A program made the position numbers and the translations under genes. The notes beneath the pieces were generated by a model, which searched no databases, was not told where the DNA came from, and was given only the letters and a program-made list of their open reading frames with translations. A stretch of DNA of 64,000 nt, from NCBI GenBank assembly GCA_964483155.1, contig CAZAAC010000001.1:1-64000 (forward strand), in the 5' to 3' direction. Position 1 is the stretch's first letter. Every line of letters starts with the position of its first letter. Shown here in pieces: positions 35,693-44,536 of the stretch. This DNA comes from JAAYYM01 sp964483155. Lineage in GTDB: Bacteria; Bacillota; Clostridia; Lachnospirales; Lachnospiraceae.

Positions 35693-36367
35693 TTATGATT
35701 CAAAATAGTGTATTATTTCTGCGTGCTCTCGTAACCACTTTCGCTTTTCTTTATAATAGGGATCTATCCTTTCAACATCCTCCCAAAATCCTTTTCCATG
35801 ATTCCGATGTCTGATATGACAAAGCTCATGCACTACGACATAATCAAGTACAGCCTGAGGACACATAACCAGCCTCCATGAAAAACGGATTACATTGTGC
35901 ACATTACAAGTCCCCCAGCGTGTCTTTGCATTAGATAGTTTAATCGCTGCATATTTCAGTCCCATAACCTGACTATAATTATCTGCACTTTTCTCAAGTG
36001 CCAGTCTGGCTTGTTTTTTCAACCATGCAATTAGGAGTTTTTTACGTTCCGGGCTATTAGGTAACAACAGTTCATCATTTCGAATCTCAATTCCACCATA
36101 AGCTCCAAGTCGTATGATATACTCTTTTCCGTAAAATGGTATTAATGTACCATTCTCCGGCTCAATACTTCTTTTTCTTTCTAGTCGCTGCGACATTTTC
36201 TGCTGATTCTTCAATATCCAATCTCTACGTTGCTCCAGAATATGGCTGATTTCCTTGTTTGTTATTCTATGCGGCGCTCTAACAATCAATTCTCCCTTTT
36301 CGTTTATGGCTAGTGCCACGCTCTTTCTATTACTTTTCACTATTTTTGCAGGCACTATTAAAGTCAT
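35693..36367 (-). CDS. YgjP/DUF45-like metallopeptidase
   Basis: 224 residues. The zinc motif HELCH (VVVHELCHIRHRNHGKGFW) supplies two His and the catalytic Glu, and HG in NHGKGFW is the probable third ligand. It matches the YgjP-like family seen near M48/SprT proteins. An upstream N-terminal domain (residues 1-110) contains the typical LIVRAPHRIT. The physiological substrate is unknown. Confidence 0.87.
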   Translation of the reverse strand: MTLIVPAKIVKSNRKSVALAINEKGELIVRAPHRITNKEISHILEQRRDWILKNQQKMSQRLERKRSIEPENGTLIPFYGKEYIIRLGAYGGIEIRNDELLLPNSPERKKLLIAWLKKQARLALEKSADNYSQVMGLKYAAIKLSNAKTRWGTCNVHNVIRFSWRLVMCPQAVLDYVVVHELCHIRHRNHGKGFWEDVERIDPYYKEKRKWLREHAEIIHYFES

Positions 36368-36478
36368 TACAGCTTCTCACTCTCCAACGCGCTACTTTAT
36401 TTATCCGCAGGCTCTATAATAAAACTCATTATACAATATCTTATTTGAAAATTCTACTTTGATTTAAAGGTTTTCTGA

Positions 36479-36507
36479 TTGCCACTCCATTATCTCTGGC
36501 GTATACT
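36479..36507 (+). promoter_or_regulatory. Sigma-A promoter of the ATP-grasp pair
   Basis: TTGCCA (36479-36484) and TATACT (36502-36507) are 17 bases apart and 22 bases before the ATG at 36530. TAGGAGG is the ribosome binding site. Confidence 0.7.
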
Positions 36508-36529
36508 AAATGATAGATAGGAGGCTTCT

Positions 36530-37423
36530 ATGAAATATGGTTGGCTTATAGTAAATCAGTTTTTACTGACAGATAAATTTAATGAAATATATAAATGGCT
36601 ACAAGATTCGGCAGCAAAATATGATTGTAAACTTGATCTCAAGACAAATGCTGAACTGTTATGTACTGTAAATAATGGAACAGTATCCTCATTACCCTGT
36701 ATCAGCAATGCCGATGCCCCTTCTTTTATTTTATTTTGGGATAAAGATATCAGACTTGCACGTGCACTTGAGCATCATGGATTTCGTCTATTTAATTGTG
36801 CTGATGCCATCGAGGCCTGCGATGATAAATCGTTAACCTTTTCACGCCTTGCAGGAACAGGTATTTCCATGCCAAAAACAATTACAGCTCCCATGACGTT
36901 TTCCAATATTGGATATACAGACTTATCATTTCTTGCCACTATTGAAGACATGTTAGTTTACCCCATGGTCGTTAAGGAGTGTTTTGGCTCCTTTGGAATG
37001 CAGGTATATCTTGTAAATAATCGCGAACAGTTACTGGATGTGTTTAAAAAGGTCAATGGACGGCCAATTCTTTTTCAAGAATTTATATCCGAAAGCTATG
37101 GACGTGATATTCGTATTAATATGGTTGGTGGTAATGCTGTAGCTACAATGCTACGGCGTCATGATTCTGATTTTCGTGCTAATATTACTGGTGGTGGTCA
37201 CATGGAACGATATACCCCGACTTCAGCGCAGCTTGCACTTGCAAAATCTGTTTGCAATACTTTGTGCCTTGATTTCGCAGGCATTGATATCTTATTTGGT
37301 AAAAACGAAGAACCTATTTTATGTGAGGTCAATTCCAATGCCCATTTTAAAAACATATTTGACTGTACTGGTGTAAATGTTGCAGATAAAATCATGGAAT
37401 ATATCCTTAAGCAGCTGATTTAA
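36530..37423 (+). CDS. RimK-like ATP-grasp ligase, copy 1
   Basis: 297 residues. A substrate-facing N-terminal domain precedes an ATP-grasp fold. VVKECFGSFGMQVYLV is the ATP loop lysine region, FQEFISESYGRDIRINMVGG the central strand, and ILCEVNSNAHFKNI the Mg-binding EVN. The family joins amino acids to a carboxylate (for example glutamate to ribosomal protein S6 in RimK). It is followed 23 bases later by a second ATP-grasp gene similar in length and layout. The acceptor is unknown, and no precursor peptide is seen nearby. Confidence 0.85.
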   Translation: MKYGWLIVNQFLLTDKFNEIYKWLQDSAAKYDCKLDLKTNAELLCTVNNGTVSSLPCISNADAPSFILFWDKDIRLARALEHHGFRLFNCADAIEACDDKSLTFSRLAGTGISMPKTITAPMTFSNIGYTDLSFLATIEDMLVYPMVVKECFGSFGMQVYLVNNREQLLDVFKKVNGRPILFQEFISESYGRDIRINMVGGNAVATMLRRHDSDFRANITGGGHMERYTPTSAQLALAKSVCNTLCLDFAGIDILFGKNEEPILCEVNSNAHFKNIFDCTGVNVADKIMEYILKQLI

Positions 37424-37446
37424 GCAAACGGAGAAAGGAGCCGTAC

Positions 37447-38352
37447 ATGGAAGGTTGGATCATCTATCACTCTGAAGATGTAAAAAAAAATCACATCTAT
37501 GTGGACATGTTTATCACCGAGGCAAAAAAATATAATATTGTCTTAAAACTTGTTTTGACAAAAGATCTACAGCTAACGCATAAAAAAGACGAATACCATA
37601 CTTTTTTTCGTGGTATAAGAGTCATTCCTCCAGCTTTCATTATAAACCGCTCTCGTGACGCCAATCTTGCTAAGCATTTTGAAGCCCAGCATATTCGCGT
37701 CTTCAATCCTGCCATTGTCACTGAAATTTGCAATGACAAAGGTGCCACCTACAAATATTTGGCCGAAAATGGAATCACCATTATGGATACCATATGTTAT
37801 CCAAATGAAGATACTTTCAAAAAAAACTATGTTGAAAGTATCCAACGCCTTGGATACCCTCTTGTCATAAAACCCGCTGATGGTCATGGCGGTACACATG
37901 TCACGCTTGTAAAAAATAATGATGAATTTGCAAATGCTCTATCGAAGATAAAAGCAGATTATAAATATTTCCCCAAAATTGTAATGCAAAAATGTGCCTC
38001 AGATAAAGGCCACGATTTGCGTGTCTATGTACTCGGTCAGATTATTATTGCTGCAATGATGCGTACAAAAACATCTATTGCTGCAAACGAAATCCGCAGC
38101 AACTACTCACTTGGCGGTACTGCCACTCTTCATAAACTGACTGCTGAAGAAAAAAACATTGTAATGCGGATATGTCGACTGTTTCCATTTGACCTAGTTG
38201 GCATTGATTTCGTATACCACAAAGGACGCCCGGTATTTAATGAAATCGAAGATGCCGTAGGCGCCCGCATGCTTTATGCAGGAACAAATATTGATATCGT
38301 AGAAAAGTATATGGCATATATTAATCGTTTTTTCGTTGAGGAACAGGGCTGA
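37447..38352 (+). CDS. RimK-like ATP-grasp ligase, copy 2
   Basis: 301 residues with the same arrangement as copy 1: VIKPADGHGGTHVTLV, then MQKCASDKGHDLRVYVLG, then PVFNEIEDAVGARM. The usual Mg-site Asn (as in copy 1 EVN) is replaced by Asp in NEIED, so metal binding or specificity may differ. GAGAAAGGAG is the ribosome binding site. It likely forms a unit with copy 1 and could be a partner with a different substrate or a regulatory partner. The last 32 bases overlap the convergent CPBP gene. Confidence 0.83.
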   Translation: MEGWIIYHSEDVKKNHIYVDMFITEAKKYNIVLKLVLTKDLQLTHKKDEYHTFFRGIRVIPPAFIINRSRDANLAKHFEAQHIRVFNPAIVTEICNDKGATYKYLAENGITIMDTICYPNEDTFKKNYVESIQRLGYPLVIKPADGHGGTHVTLVKNNDEFANALSKIKADYKYFPKIVMQKCASDKGHDLRVYVLGQIIIAAMMRTKTSIAANEIRSNYSLGGTATLHKLTAEEKNIVMRICRLFPFDLVGIDFVYHKGRPVFNEIEDAVGARMLYAGTNIDIVEKYMAYINRFFVEEQG

Positions 38353-39202
38353 TATCTCGCTGATTATCTCTTACTCGTTCGTGTTCCTTAATTATTGGCA
38401 ACCCAAGTATTAAAAGGATACAAATTGTAATTGCAATTACGTCAATTACGATTGATTCCCATGTCATAATAGAACTACTATTCGTTAGTATCTTATTCAT
38501 AATCAATCCACTCAAATTAACTACAATATGCAAGATGACTACTGCCCAGATTGATTGTAATTTCATCATAATATATCCAAAAATCAACCCCATAACAAAT
38601 GCATAAATACCTTGTATCAGGTTTAAATGATAAATGCCAAACAATGCTGCCTGCACTATATTTGCAGCCATAATTGGCATCACTTTCTTTGCATAGCCAA
38701 AAGTCAATCCTCTAAAAATCATTTCTTCGCCCAAAGGTGCCAAAACTACTGTGTAGATAACCATCATCCAATTATCACTAAAAAGCATACTCATCGTCTC
38801 TTCATATTTCATGGTTGCATCTTTAAAAAAGGGTAAAATAAGCGTCAGTGAAAAACTGAGCATAATCTGAATTACAATCCCAAGCACAAGCAATAAAATT
38901 AGATTTTTAATACTTAATGCTTCATAGATGCGAATCTTTGACTTTCGACCATACAAAAAAAAGAACCAAATGCCAAACACCAATATACATAGTATTCCAA
39001 TGGCAAAAACAACAATCGATAAAAACTCTTGATTTGCAGCTATTCCTGCCAGATATTCTGCCAATTCATCCGTATTGATTTCTCCTCGTGATAACTTATA
39101 AAACCCTGCAACCAATGTCATTATCATACCCATTATTACATTTATAAATAACCCCAATAAAAAAGGAACTGGTATCCAAAATAGATAGGACTTATTCTTC
39201 AT
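38321..39202 (-). CDS. CPBP family intramembrane protease
   Basis: 293 residues with about eight TM segments. The Abi/CAAX motifs EEMIFRG (Glu-Glu and Arg), a later FGIYHLNL His and HIVVN His are all present. Such proteases process prenylated or bacteriocin-type peptides. Here the substrate is unknown. It overlaps by 32 bases the end of the convergent ATP-grasp gene. The upstream SGNH-like gene ends 11 bases into its start. Confidence 0.85.
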   Translation of the reverse strand: MKNKSYLFWIPVPFLLGLFINVIMGMIMTLVAGFYKLSRGEINTDELAEYLAGIAANQEFLSIVVFAIGILCILVFGIWFFFLYGRKSKIRIYEALSIKNLILLLVLGIVIQIMLSFSLTLILPFFKDATMKYEETMSMLFSDNWMMVIYTVVLAPLGEEMIFRGLTFGYAKKVMPIMAANIVQAALFGIYHLNLIQGIYAFVMGLIFGYIMMKLQSIWAVVILHIVVNLSGLIMNKILTNSSSIMTWESIVIDVIAITICILLILGLPIIKEHERVRDNQRDISPVPQRKND

Positions 39203-40226
39203 ATATTTTTATTCCTTTCTCTGCCGCCTGACTTCTCAAAAGATTAATAAATTCTTTTTTATTATCATCAGTTACATGCATTCCAAAACCCTGTTCCTTC
39301 ACTGCCATATCTATTTTATCTTCAAAAGTCGCCGATATCATCCACTCTCCAACCTGTGGTGTATAGTGACTTGTCTCATAATAACACCTATCCTCAATTG
39401 TCACATAACTGATGCTACTAAAATTATAGTAATCCGTAATATTTGCTAAAGAAGCAAGGAACGCAAGATATCCGTTTTCAATCGCCTTCTCATAAGTCAG
39501 GTGATAGAGTGGATTTGTCATAATAGTCAGATGGATATCATATTCCTCACATAGATCTATCATTTCCTGAATCTCCGCAATAGAATCCTCTAATCTGAGT
39601 TCGTAATAATCAGCCCAATAACCGACCGCATTAGCAGAATTAAATGCAGGTGGAATATCTAAACTTTCTGTTCCTGTATTTTGGAATCTCTCAATGTAGT
39701 CAGGTGACGGTGTATCGAATCCTCTAATTACTGCAAGCGACTCCCATATCGTAATTAAATCAAAATATTTGGAATAAAAAGATAACTGTGAAGTTATATC
39801 TTCATCAGGATATGGTATGCGATATAGCGATGTTGCATGTCTGTCTGGATCAACAAAACAAGAAATATCGTCTACCAGCATAATAACATTTTTAGGCACA
39901 AAACCATTCTTAATCATAATTTTTAAAATTCTGACATGCTCTGCCGGAACCGCTTCTGAACTCGCCATATTGTAATAGGTTCCGTCCTTCAGCTTTGACA
40001 CATCAAAAAAACCTGCTCTTGAAGAACCAAATACAAGAGAATCAAATTTTTCCTGATTATGAAGTACATGCTTAGTCTTTATAAAATTTTTATTTGGCTC
40101 AACCCCATTTTCGCGTGGCATACTGTAATGAAAGACATTATAGGGATCAATCAATACCGATACTGGAATAAAAATAAGTCCCATTATTATAGCGAAAATA
40201 AGCCCTTTTTGTAAAAACCGTTTCAT
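39192..40226 (-). CDS. SGNH-like protein partnered with MBOAT (AlgX/DltD-like role)
   Basis: 344 residues. One N-terminal TM/signal anchor (residues about 7-28) precedes an extracytoplasmic domain. VFGSSRAG resembles the block I Ser motif of SGNH/GDSL hydrolases, and YETSHYTPQVGEWM may supply His near residue 300. These proteins usually accompany MBOAT acyltransferases and receive the acyl group. Its start is 49 bases after the MBOAT stop. The polymer acetylated is unknown. Confidence 0.75.
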   Translation of the reverse strand: MKRFLQKGLIFAIIMGLIFIPVSVLIDPYNVFHYSMPRENGVEPNKNFIKTKHVLHNQEKFDSLVFGSSRAGFFDVSKLKDGTYYNMASSEAVPAEHVRILKIMIKNGFVPKNVIMLVDDISCFVDPDRHATSLYRIPYPDEDITSQLSFYSKYFDLITIWESLAVIRGFDTPSPDYIERFQNTGTESLDIPPAFNSANAVGYWADYYELRLEDSIAEIQEMIDLCEEYDIHLTIMTNPLYHLTYEKAIENGYLAFLASLANITDYYNFSSISYVTIEDRCYYETSHYTPQVGEWMISATFEDKIDMAVKEQGFGMHVTDDNKKEFINLLRSQAAEKGIKIYEE

Positions 40227-40274
40227 AAGATGCCTTTCTATGTATCAAATTAGATAACAAAATCACTTCAAATA

Positions 40275-41759
40275 CTAAAATTTGAAATATATGAATTCTT
40301 GCTTCACTCCGTTATGTAGACTTAATATAATAATCAATGCCGCGATACCTATATAAAGCATCCAGCGCAAGGGAAGTTTCAGTTTATCAATTTCCTTTAA
40401 TAAATCATGGCGAAGGCCGAAATAATCATACGTCAATATAAAAGTGATTGCGAGACCAGTCTTTATAACAGAAAAATAGCTCATAGTCGTATCACGCATT
40501 GCCTGTTGCCAATCAAAACCAGAGAACATATGTGTTGTTATATAAATAGCATCCGCTATTGAATTTGCTCTAAAAAACATCCATGCATAGGCAACAAGAC
40601 AAAATGTTAAAAGGATATGTGCTACCTTCTTAACTCTGCGCCCTTTTGTCACTACGCCTGATTCGATTTTATCCATAATTTCTATCCCGCCAGAATTCTT
40701 TCGCCTAATATAAATATTCTTAACTGTATTCTCAGCAATCTGATAGAGGCCATGTAAACCGCCCCACAAAACAAAGGTCCAATTTGCGCCATGCCAAAGG
40801 CCACTAATTAAGAATGTTAAAAGAAGATTTAAGTTTTTTCTCATTTTAGAAACACGATTTCCACCAAGTGGGATATAAACATAGTCCCTAAACCACGTAG
40901 ATAAAGAAATGTGCCATCTACTCCAAAATTCTTTGACTGTCGCAGACATATAAGGCTGCTTAAAGTTCGTCATCAAACGAATTCCTAACAATCTTGCAAT
41001 TCCGATCGCTATATCAGAATATCCAGAAAAATCACAATATATTTGAAATGTAAACAGTATCATCGCAATCACAAAACTAAATCCCGAATAGTCCGTGGCA
41101 TGATTGAATATTACATCTACATATTTCGACATAGAATCTGCGAAAACCATTTTTTTCAAAAAACCAAGTAATATAAGACGCAGTCCATAAACCGCTTCCT
41201 TGTAATCAAATTTTTTCTCTTCAGCAAACTGCGCAAGCATATTAGACGCACGTTCAATCGGTCCCGAAATAATATTAGGGAAAAAAGACACAAAGAGTGC
41301 ATATTTTCCGAAATGTTTCTCTGCTTTAATTTTTCCAGTGTATACATCTACTATATAACCTACCATCTGAAAGGTATAAAAAGAAATACCTAAAGGCATA
41401 ATCAATTGCAATGTCGTATCCTGGACTGGTATTGCAAATGTCTTCAATATTCCAAACACAGAAGCTAACATAAAGTTAGTATACTTAAAAACCAGCAGCA
41501 GGGATAACGTTACTATAGTACCCACTATAAGAATTCTCTTTTTATTCTTTTTTTCACTGGTATGTTCTATTTTTAAAGCACAAAAATATGATACTGCTGT
41601 CGTAAACAGTATCACGATAATATAAACAGGCTCCCAGCTCAGATAAAAATAGCAGTTAGCCAAAAGCAGCGCCATCCATCGGAATTTGTTTGGAAGTGCC
41701 CAATATATAAGAAATACAATCGGCATGAAAACTGCAAATGCCAAAGAATTAAATAACAT
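40275..41759 (-). CDS. MBOAT family O-acyltransferase (AlgI/DltB-like)
   Basis: 494 residues with 10-11 TM helices. The catalytic motifs are FWSRWHISLSTWFRDYVYIP and SGLWHGANWTFVLWGGLHG, with the active His in LWHGA. It transfers acyl groups through the membrane to a surface polymer with the SGNH-like partner. AGGAAG precedes the ATG, which lies within the end of the rrf2 gene (11-base overlap). Confidence 0.92.
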   Translation of the reverse strand: MLFNSLAFAVFMPIVFLIYWALPNKFRWMALLLANCYFYLSWEPVYIIVILFTTAVSYFCALKIEHTSEKKNKKRILIVGTIVTLSLLLVFKYTNFMLASVFGILKTFAIPVQDTTLQLIMPLGISFYTFQMVGYIVDVYTGKIKAEKHFGKYALFVSFFPNIISGPIERASNMLAQFAEEKKFDYKEAVYGLRLILLGFLKKMVFADSMSKYVDVIFNHATDYSGFSFVIAMILFTFQIYCDFSGYSDIAIGIARLLGIRLMTNFKQPYMSATVKEFWSRWHISLSTWFRDYVYIPLGGNRVSKMRKNLNLLLTFLISGLWHGANWTFVLWGGLHGLYQIAENTVKNIYIRRKNSGGIEIMDKIESGVVTKGRRVKKVAHILLTFCLVAYAWMFFRANSIADAIYITTHMFSGFDWQQAMRDTTMSYFSVIKTGLAITFILTYDYFGLRHDLLKEIDKLKLPLRWMLYIGIAALIIILSLHNGVKQEFIYFKF

Positions 41760-42186
41760 ATTGACTTCCTAACCTCTCTTGCTGTTTCTCTACCAAATCA
41801 GCTATCGTAACATTATCCACAACATGATCGATGGCTTCTCCTAGTTCCTTCCATATTGCAAGAGTATCGCATGTATCACAACGCTCACACTCATTCTTAT
41901 CACCTTCCAAACACGCTACTGGCGATAAACTGCCTTCTGTCAATCGTAAAATCATTCCTACCGTATAATCAGAGGGTTCTTTCGAAAGTCTGTATCCACC
42001 CTGTGCGCCGCGTACACTACGTACGTAACCTGCTTTATGGAGTACTGAAATAATCTGTTCCAAATACTTTTCGGATATTTGCTGACGTTCTGCAATATTT
42101 TTCACTTTAATGTATTCGCCAGTATTATGTACTGCTAAATCCAGCATCACACGTACTGCGTATCTTCCCTTAGTCGATATTTTCAT
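41749..42186 (-). CDS. Rrf2 family regulator with cysteine cluster
   Basis: 145 residues. The winged HTH is at residues 1-60 (ISEKYLEQIISVLHKAG is the recognition helix region). Cys92, 100, 103 and 106 form a cluster; Cys92 aligns with the first Fe-S ligand of IscR, so it may bind [2Fe-2S] and sense iron or redox. GGAGG precedes the ATG. It is translationally coupled to the MBOAT gene, a rare partner for Rrf2. A 16-base palindrome lies 40 bases upstream. Confidence 0.88.
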   Translation of the reverse strand: MKISTKGRYAVRVMLDLAVHNTGEYIKVKNIAERQQISEKYLEQIISVLHKAGYVRSVRGAQGGYRLSKEPSDYTVGMILRLTEGSLSPVACLEGDKNECERCDTCDTLAIWKELGEAIDHVVDNVTIADLVEKQQERLGSQYVI

Positions 42187-42225
42187 GGTATACCTCCAAA
42201 CATGACTTATACACTATCAACAGTA

Positions 42226-42241
42226 TATGAAATATTTCATA
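42226..42241. promoter_or_regulatory. Perfect 16-bp palindrome, candidate Rrf2 operator
   Basis: TATGAAATATTTCATA at 42226-42241 equals its own reverse complement. It lies 40 bases upstream of the rrf2 start, with the flanking ATATGATATGAGG forming a weaker partial copy at 42250-42262. The site fits autoregulation by the downstream Rrf2 protein. Confidence 0.55.
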
Positions 42242-42273
42242 CTATGTCAATATGATATGAGGTAGAAGAAAGT

Positions 42274-42732
42274 TCATCGTGAAAAAACACTCAAAAACAT
42301 CGAACCAAGCATAATAAAGAAATCTCCAATATTAAATATGATATTGCGTATCTTTTTCTGCTTAACATTTAATCGGCAGTAATCTACGACATATCCACGG
42401 AACACACGGTCATACGTATTGCTTAACGCTCCTCCGAGTAAAAAAGAAAATCCCAGTTTCCGCCCTTTTCCCGCTTTGCTTTTACCAGGTTCCTTCCACT
42501 CGCTGATTCCAAGTAGTAATGTAAAAACAGTGAGGCCAACCGATAAGGCAGCAACCACTTTCTGATATCGGTCAAATATGTTCAAAAAAGCCCCTTTATT
42601 ATGATGCTTTTCAATAATCAGCCTGTTGTGTAATACCAGTTCCTCTTTTCCAATCACTTTATTCTTTTCTACATATTTCTTAATAAAGAACTCTAAAGCA
42701 AAAATTGTTGCAGCTATTCCACTATATATCAT
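42274..42732 (-). CDS. Signal peptidase II-like protein (divergent LspA)
   Basis: 152 residues with four hydrophobic segments. The LspA landmarks are present in altered form: NKGAFLN (residues 45-51; normally NxGAAF), NTYDRVFRGYVVDY with Asp108, and FNIGDFF with Asp137 (normally FNxAD). The two Asp positions fit the catalytic pair of lipoprotein signal peptidase. It is shorter and diverged, so it may be a second LspA or an inactive relative. TAGGAG precedes the ATG at 42732. Confidence 0.7.
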   Translation of the reverse strand: MIYSGIAATIFALEFFIKKYVEKNKVIGKEELVLHNRLIIEKHHNKGAFLNIFDRYQKVVAALSVGLTVFTLLLGISEWKEPGKSKAGKGRKLGFSFLLGGALSNTYDRVFRGYVVDYCRLNVKQKKIRNIIFNIGDFFIMLGSMFLSVFSR

Positions 42733-42802
42733 AACTAATCTCCTATTCGCTTTTTCCTATTCCTATTTTTAATGACCTGAAAATAATAATGATAACGGCA
42801 AA

Positions 42803-42834
42803 ATAGCCATCATGATACAACTCGTGATGGCTAT
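42803..42834 (-). terminator. Terminator of htrA-clpX transcript
   Basis: ATAGCCATCA and TGATGGCTAT form a ten-pair stem, with TTTTGCC on the 3' side of the minus strand. It lies about 70 bases after the clpX-like stop. Confidence 0.65.
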
Positions 42835-42900
42835 AAACGTTAAATGAAATTTTTCTTATTCCCTAATCGTATTAATTTCATGAATGCCTCTTATAAATGA

Positions 42901-44517
42901 TTATTGTCCAGCGGCTCCTACATTCATAGGAATCGCCTTTATTATCTCACGATCTTCAAGTCTTTTATCGCCACCGCGCAAATCAATCCTCGGACCGCCT
43001 TTCCCTAATATGTAGTCCTTTGTTATGGTTACACGACCAATACTGTCATCCTTCGGTATCTCGTACATGATATCAAGCATAAATTCTTCAATAATAGAAC
43101 GTAATGCTCTCGCACCCGTCTCTCTCTCAAGCGCTTTCTCCGCAATCACTTCCAATGCTTCATCTTCAAATTCTAGTTGGACCTCATCCAGTGCAAATAA
43201 CTTTTGATACTGCTTCAGTATCGCATCCTTTGGTTTCTTCAGAATTTCAATCATAGTATCCTTTGTCAGCCCTTCTAGTGTGAAAATAATAGGGAGACGC
43301 CCGACAAATTCTGGAATCATACCAAACTTTTTAATATCCTCAACAGTCACTTCGTTAAGTATGTCCTTTCTTTTATCTAGAGAATCTTTTAATTCGGCAG
43401 TAAATCCAATCGACGTTTTCTTTCTTAATCTCTGTTTAATGATTTCATCCAAATCTGGAAATGCACCACCACATATAAAAAGAATATTTTTTGTGTTCAT
43501 CGTAGTAAGCGGCACCATCGCATTCTTGCTGCTGGCGCCTACTGGAACCTCAACTTCACTACCTTCCAGTAGTTTTAACAGACCCTGCTGCACACTTTCC
43601 CCACTGACATCTCTGGAATGTGTATCTTTTTTCTTTGCTAACTTATCAATCTCATCTATGAAAATAATACCCTGTTCTGCTCTCTCTACGTCGTTGTCTG
43701 CCGCTACTAATAGTTTTGAAAGAACACTCTCAATGTCATCTCCTATATAGCCCGCTTCAGTAAGTGATGTTGCATCGGCTATCGCAAGAGGCACATCTAG
43801 TAATTTGGCTAATGTTTTGACTAAATACGTTTTTCCACAACCTGTAGGACCTATCATAAGCATATTTGACTTTTCAATTTCTACGCCATTGAACCTCTTA
43901 TCAAATGCCATATCATCCATTGCCTCAGAAGCTACTCTCTTGTAGTGATTATAGATAGCTACTGTCATTACCTTCTTCGCTCTTTCCTGGCCAATAATAT
44001 ACTCATCCAGGTTTGCTTTAATTTTGTGTGGTCGTGAGATATGTTTTATATCAACAATTGGTTTAATCTGCTCTCCATCTGCTCTTTTCTTTTTGATTTT
44101 CTGCTTATTGCTCATAGAACTTCCCATCAAATTCTGCAAATCTGATAAGTTCAAAAAACTGATACTCGGTATTTTCCCTTGATCTTGCTCTTTGTTCTGG
44201 TTATGATTGGGATCCTGATCATTATTCTTGTCTCCATCATGCTTTTGGTCTTGGTCATTCTTCTGTTCTAGATTTAAATCCAGATTTGGGACCATGCCAG
44301 GATTCATTGTAAAATCCTTTAACAGATTTTGATAATCCATCTGTGTCATTGTATCCATCGTTTTATGCATGCAATCTGAACAAACAGAAATATGATTGGG
44401 TAATTTGAACATCTTGCCCGCTGTTCTTTCAGAACGATGGCAGAGGTAGCAAATATCTTCATATTCACTATCTCTGTCTTCATTATTATTATTTATTTCT
44501 TTGTCTATATCTGACAT
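42901..44517 (-). CDS. clpX: ClpX-like AAA+ unfoldase with extended linker
   Basis: 538 residues, about 110 longer than ordinary ClpX. The C4 zinc domain has Cys23, 26, 46 and 49. Residues about 85-130 are an Asn/Asp/Gln/Lys-rich linker (QKNDQDQKHDGDKNNDQD). The AAA+ part has Walker A GPTGCGKT, the pore loop GYIGDD, Walker B IIFIDEIDKL, and the IGF loop in KKTSIGFTAE for ClpP docking. It probably delivers substrates to ClpP. It could be a paralogue of the housekeeping ClpX. The stop of htrA is 19 bases upstream, so the two are in one operon. Confidence 0.87.
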   Translation of the reverse strand: MSDIDKEINNNNEDRDSEYEDICYLCHRSERTAGKMFKLPNHISVCSDCMHKTMDTMTQMDYQNLLKDFTMNPGMVPNLDLNLEQKNDQDQKHDGDKNNDQDPNHNQNKEQDQGKIPSISFLNLSDLQNLMGSSMSNKQKIKKKRADGEQIKPIVDIKHISRPHKIKANLDEYIIGQERAKKVMTVAIYNHYKRVASEAMDDMAFDKRFNGVEIEKSNMLMIGPTGCGKTYLVKTLAKLLDVPLAIADATSLTEAGYIGDDIESVLSKLLVAADNDVERAEQGIIFIDEIDKLAKKKDTHSRDVSGESVQQGLLKLLEGSEVEVPVGASSKNAMVPLTTMNTKNILFICGGAFPDLDEIIKQRLRKKTSIGFTAELKDSLDKRKDILNEVTVEDIKKFGMIPEFVGRLPIIFTLEGLTKDTMIEILKKPKDAILKQYQKLFALDEVQLEFEDEALEVIAEKALERETGARALRSIIEEFMLDIMYEIPKDDSIGRVTITKDYILGKGGPRIDLRGGDKRLEDREIIKAIPMNVGAAGQ

Positions 44518-44536
44518 TTCAAACTCCTTTTACAGG

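Noticed and set aside
38321..38352. CPBP protease and ATP-grasp genes as a peptide (RiPP) system
   Set aside because: Genes are convergent, no precursor peptide or transporter is near, and the link is only the overlap; kept as a weak remark.
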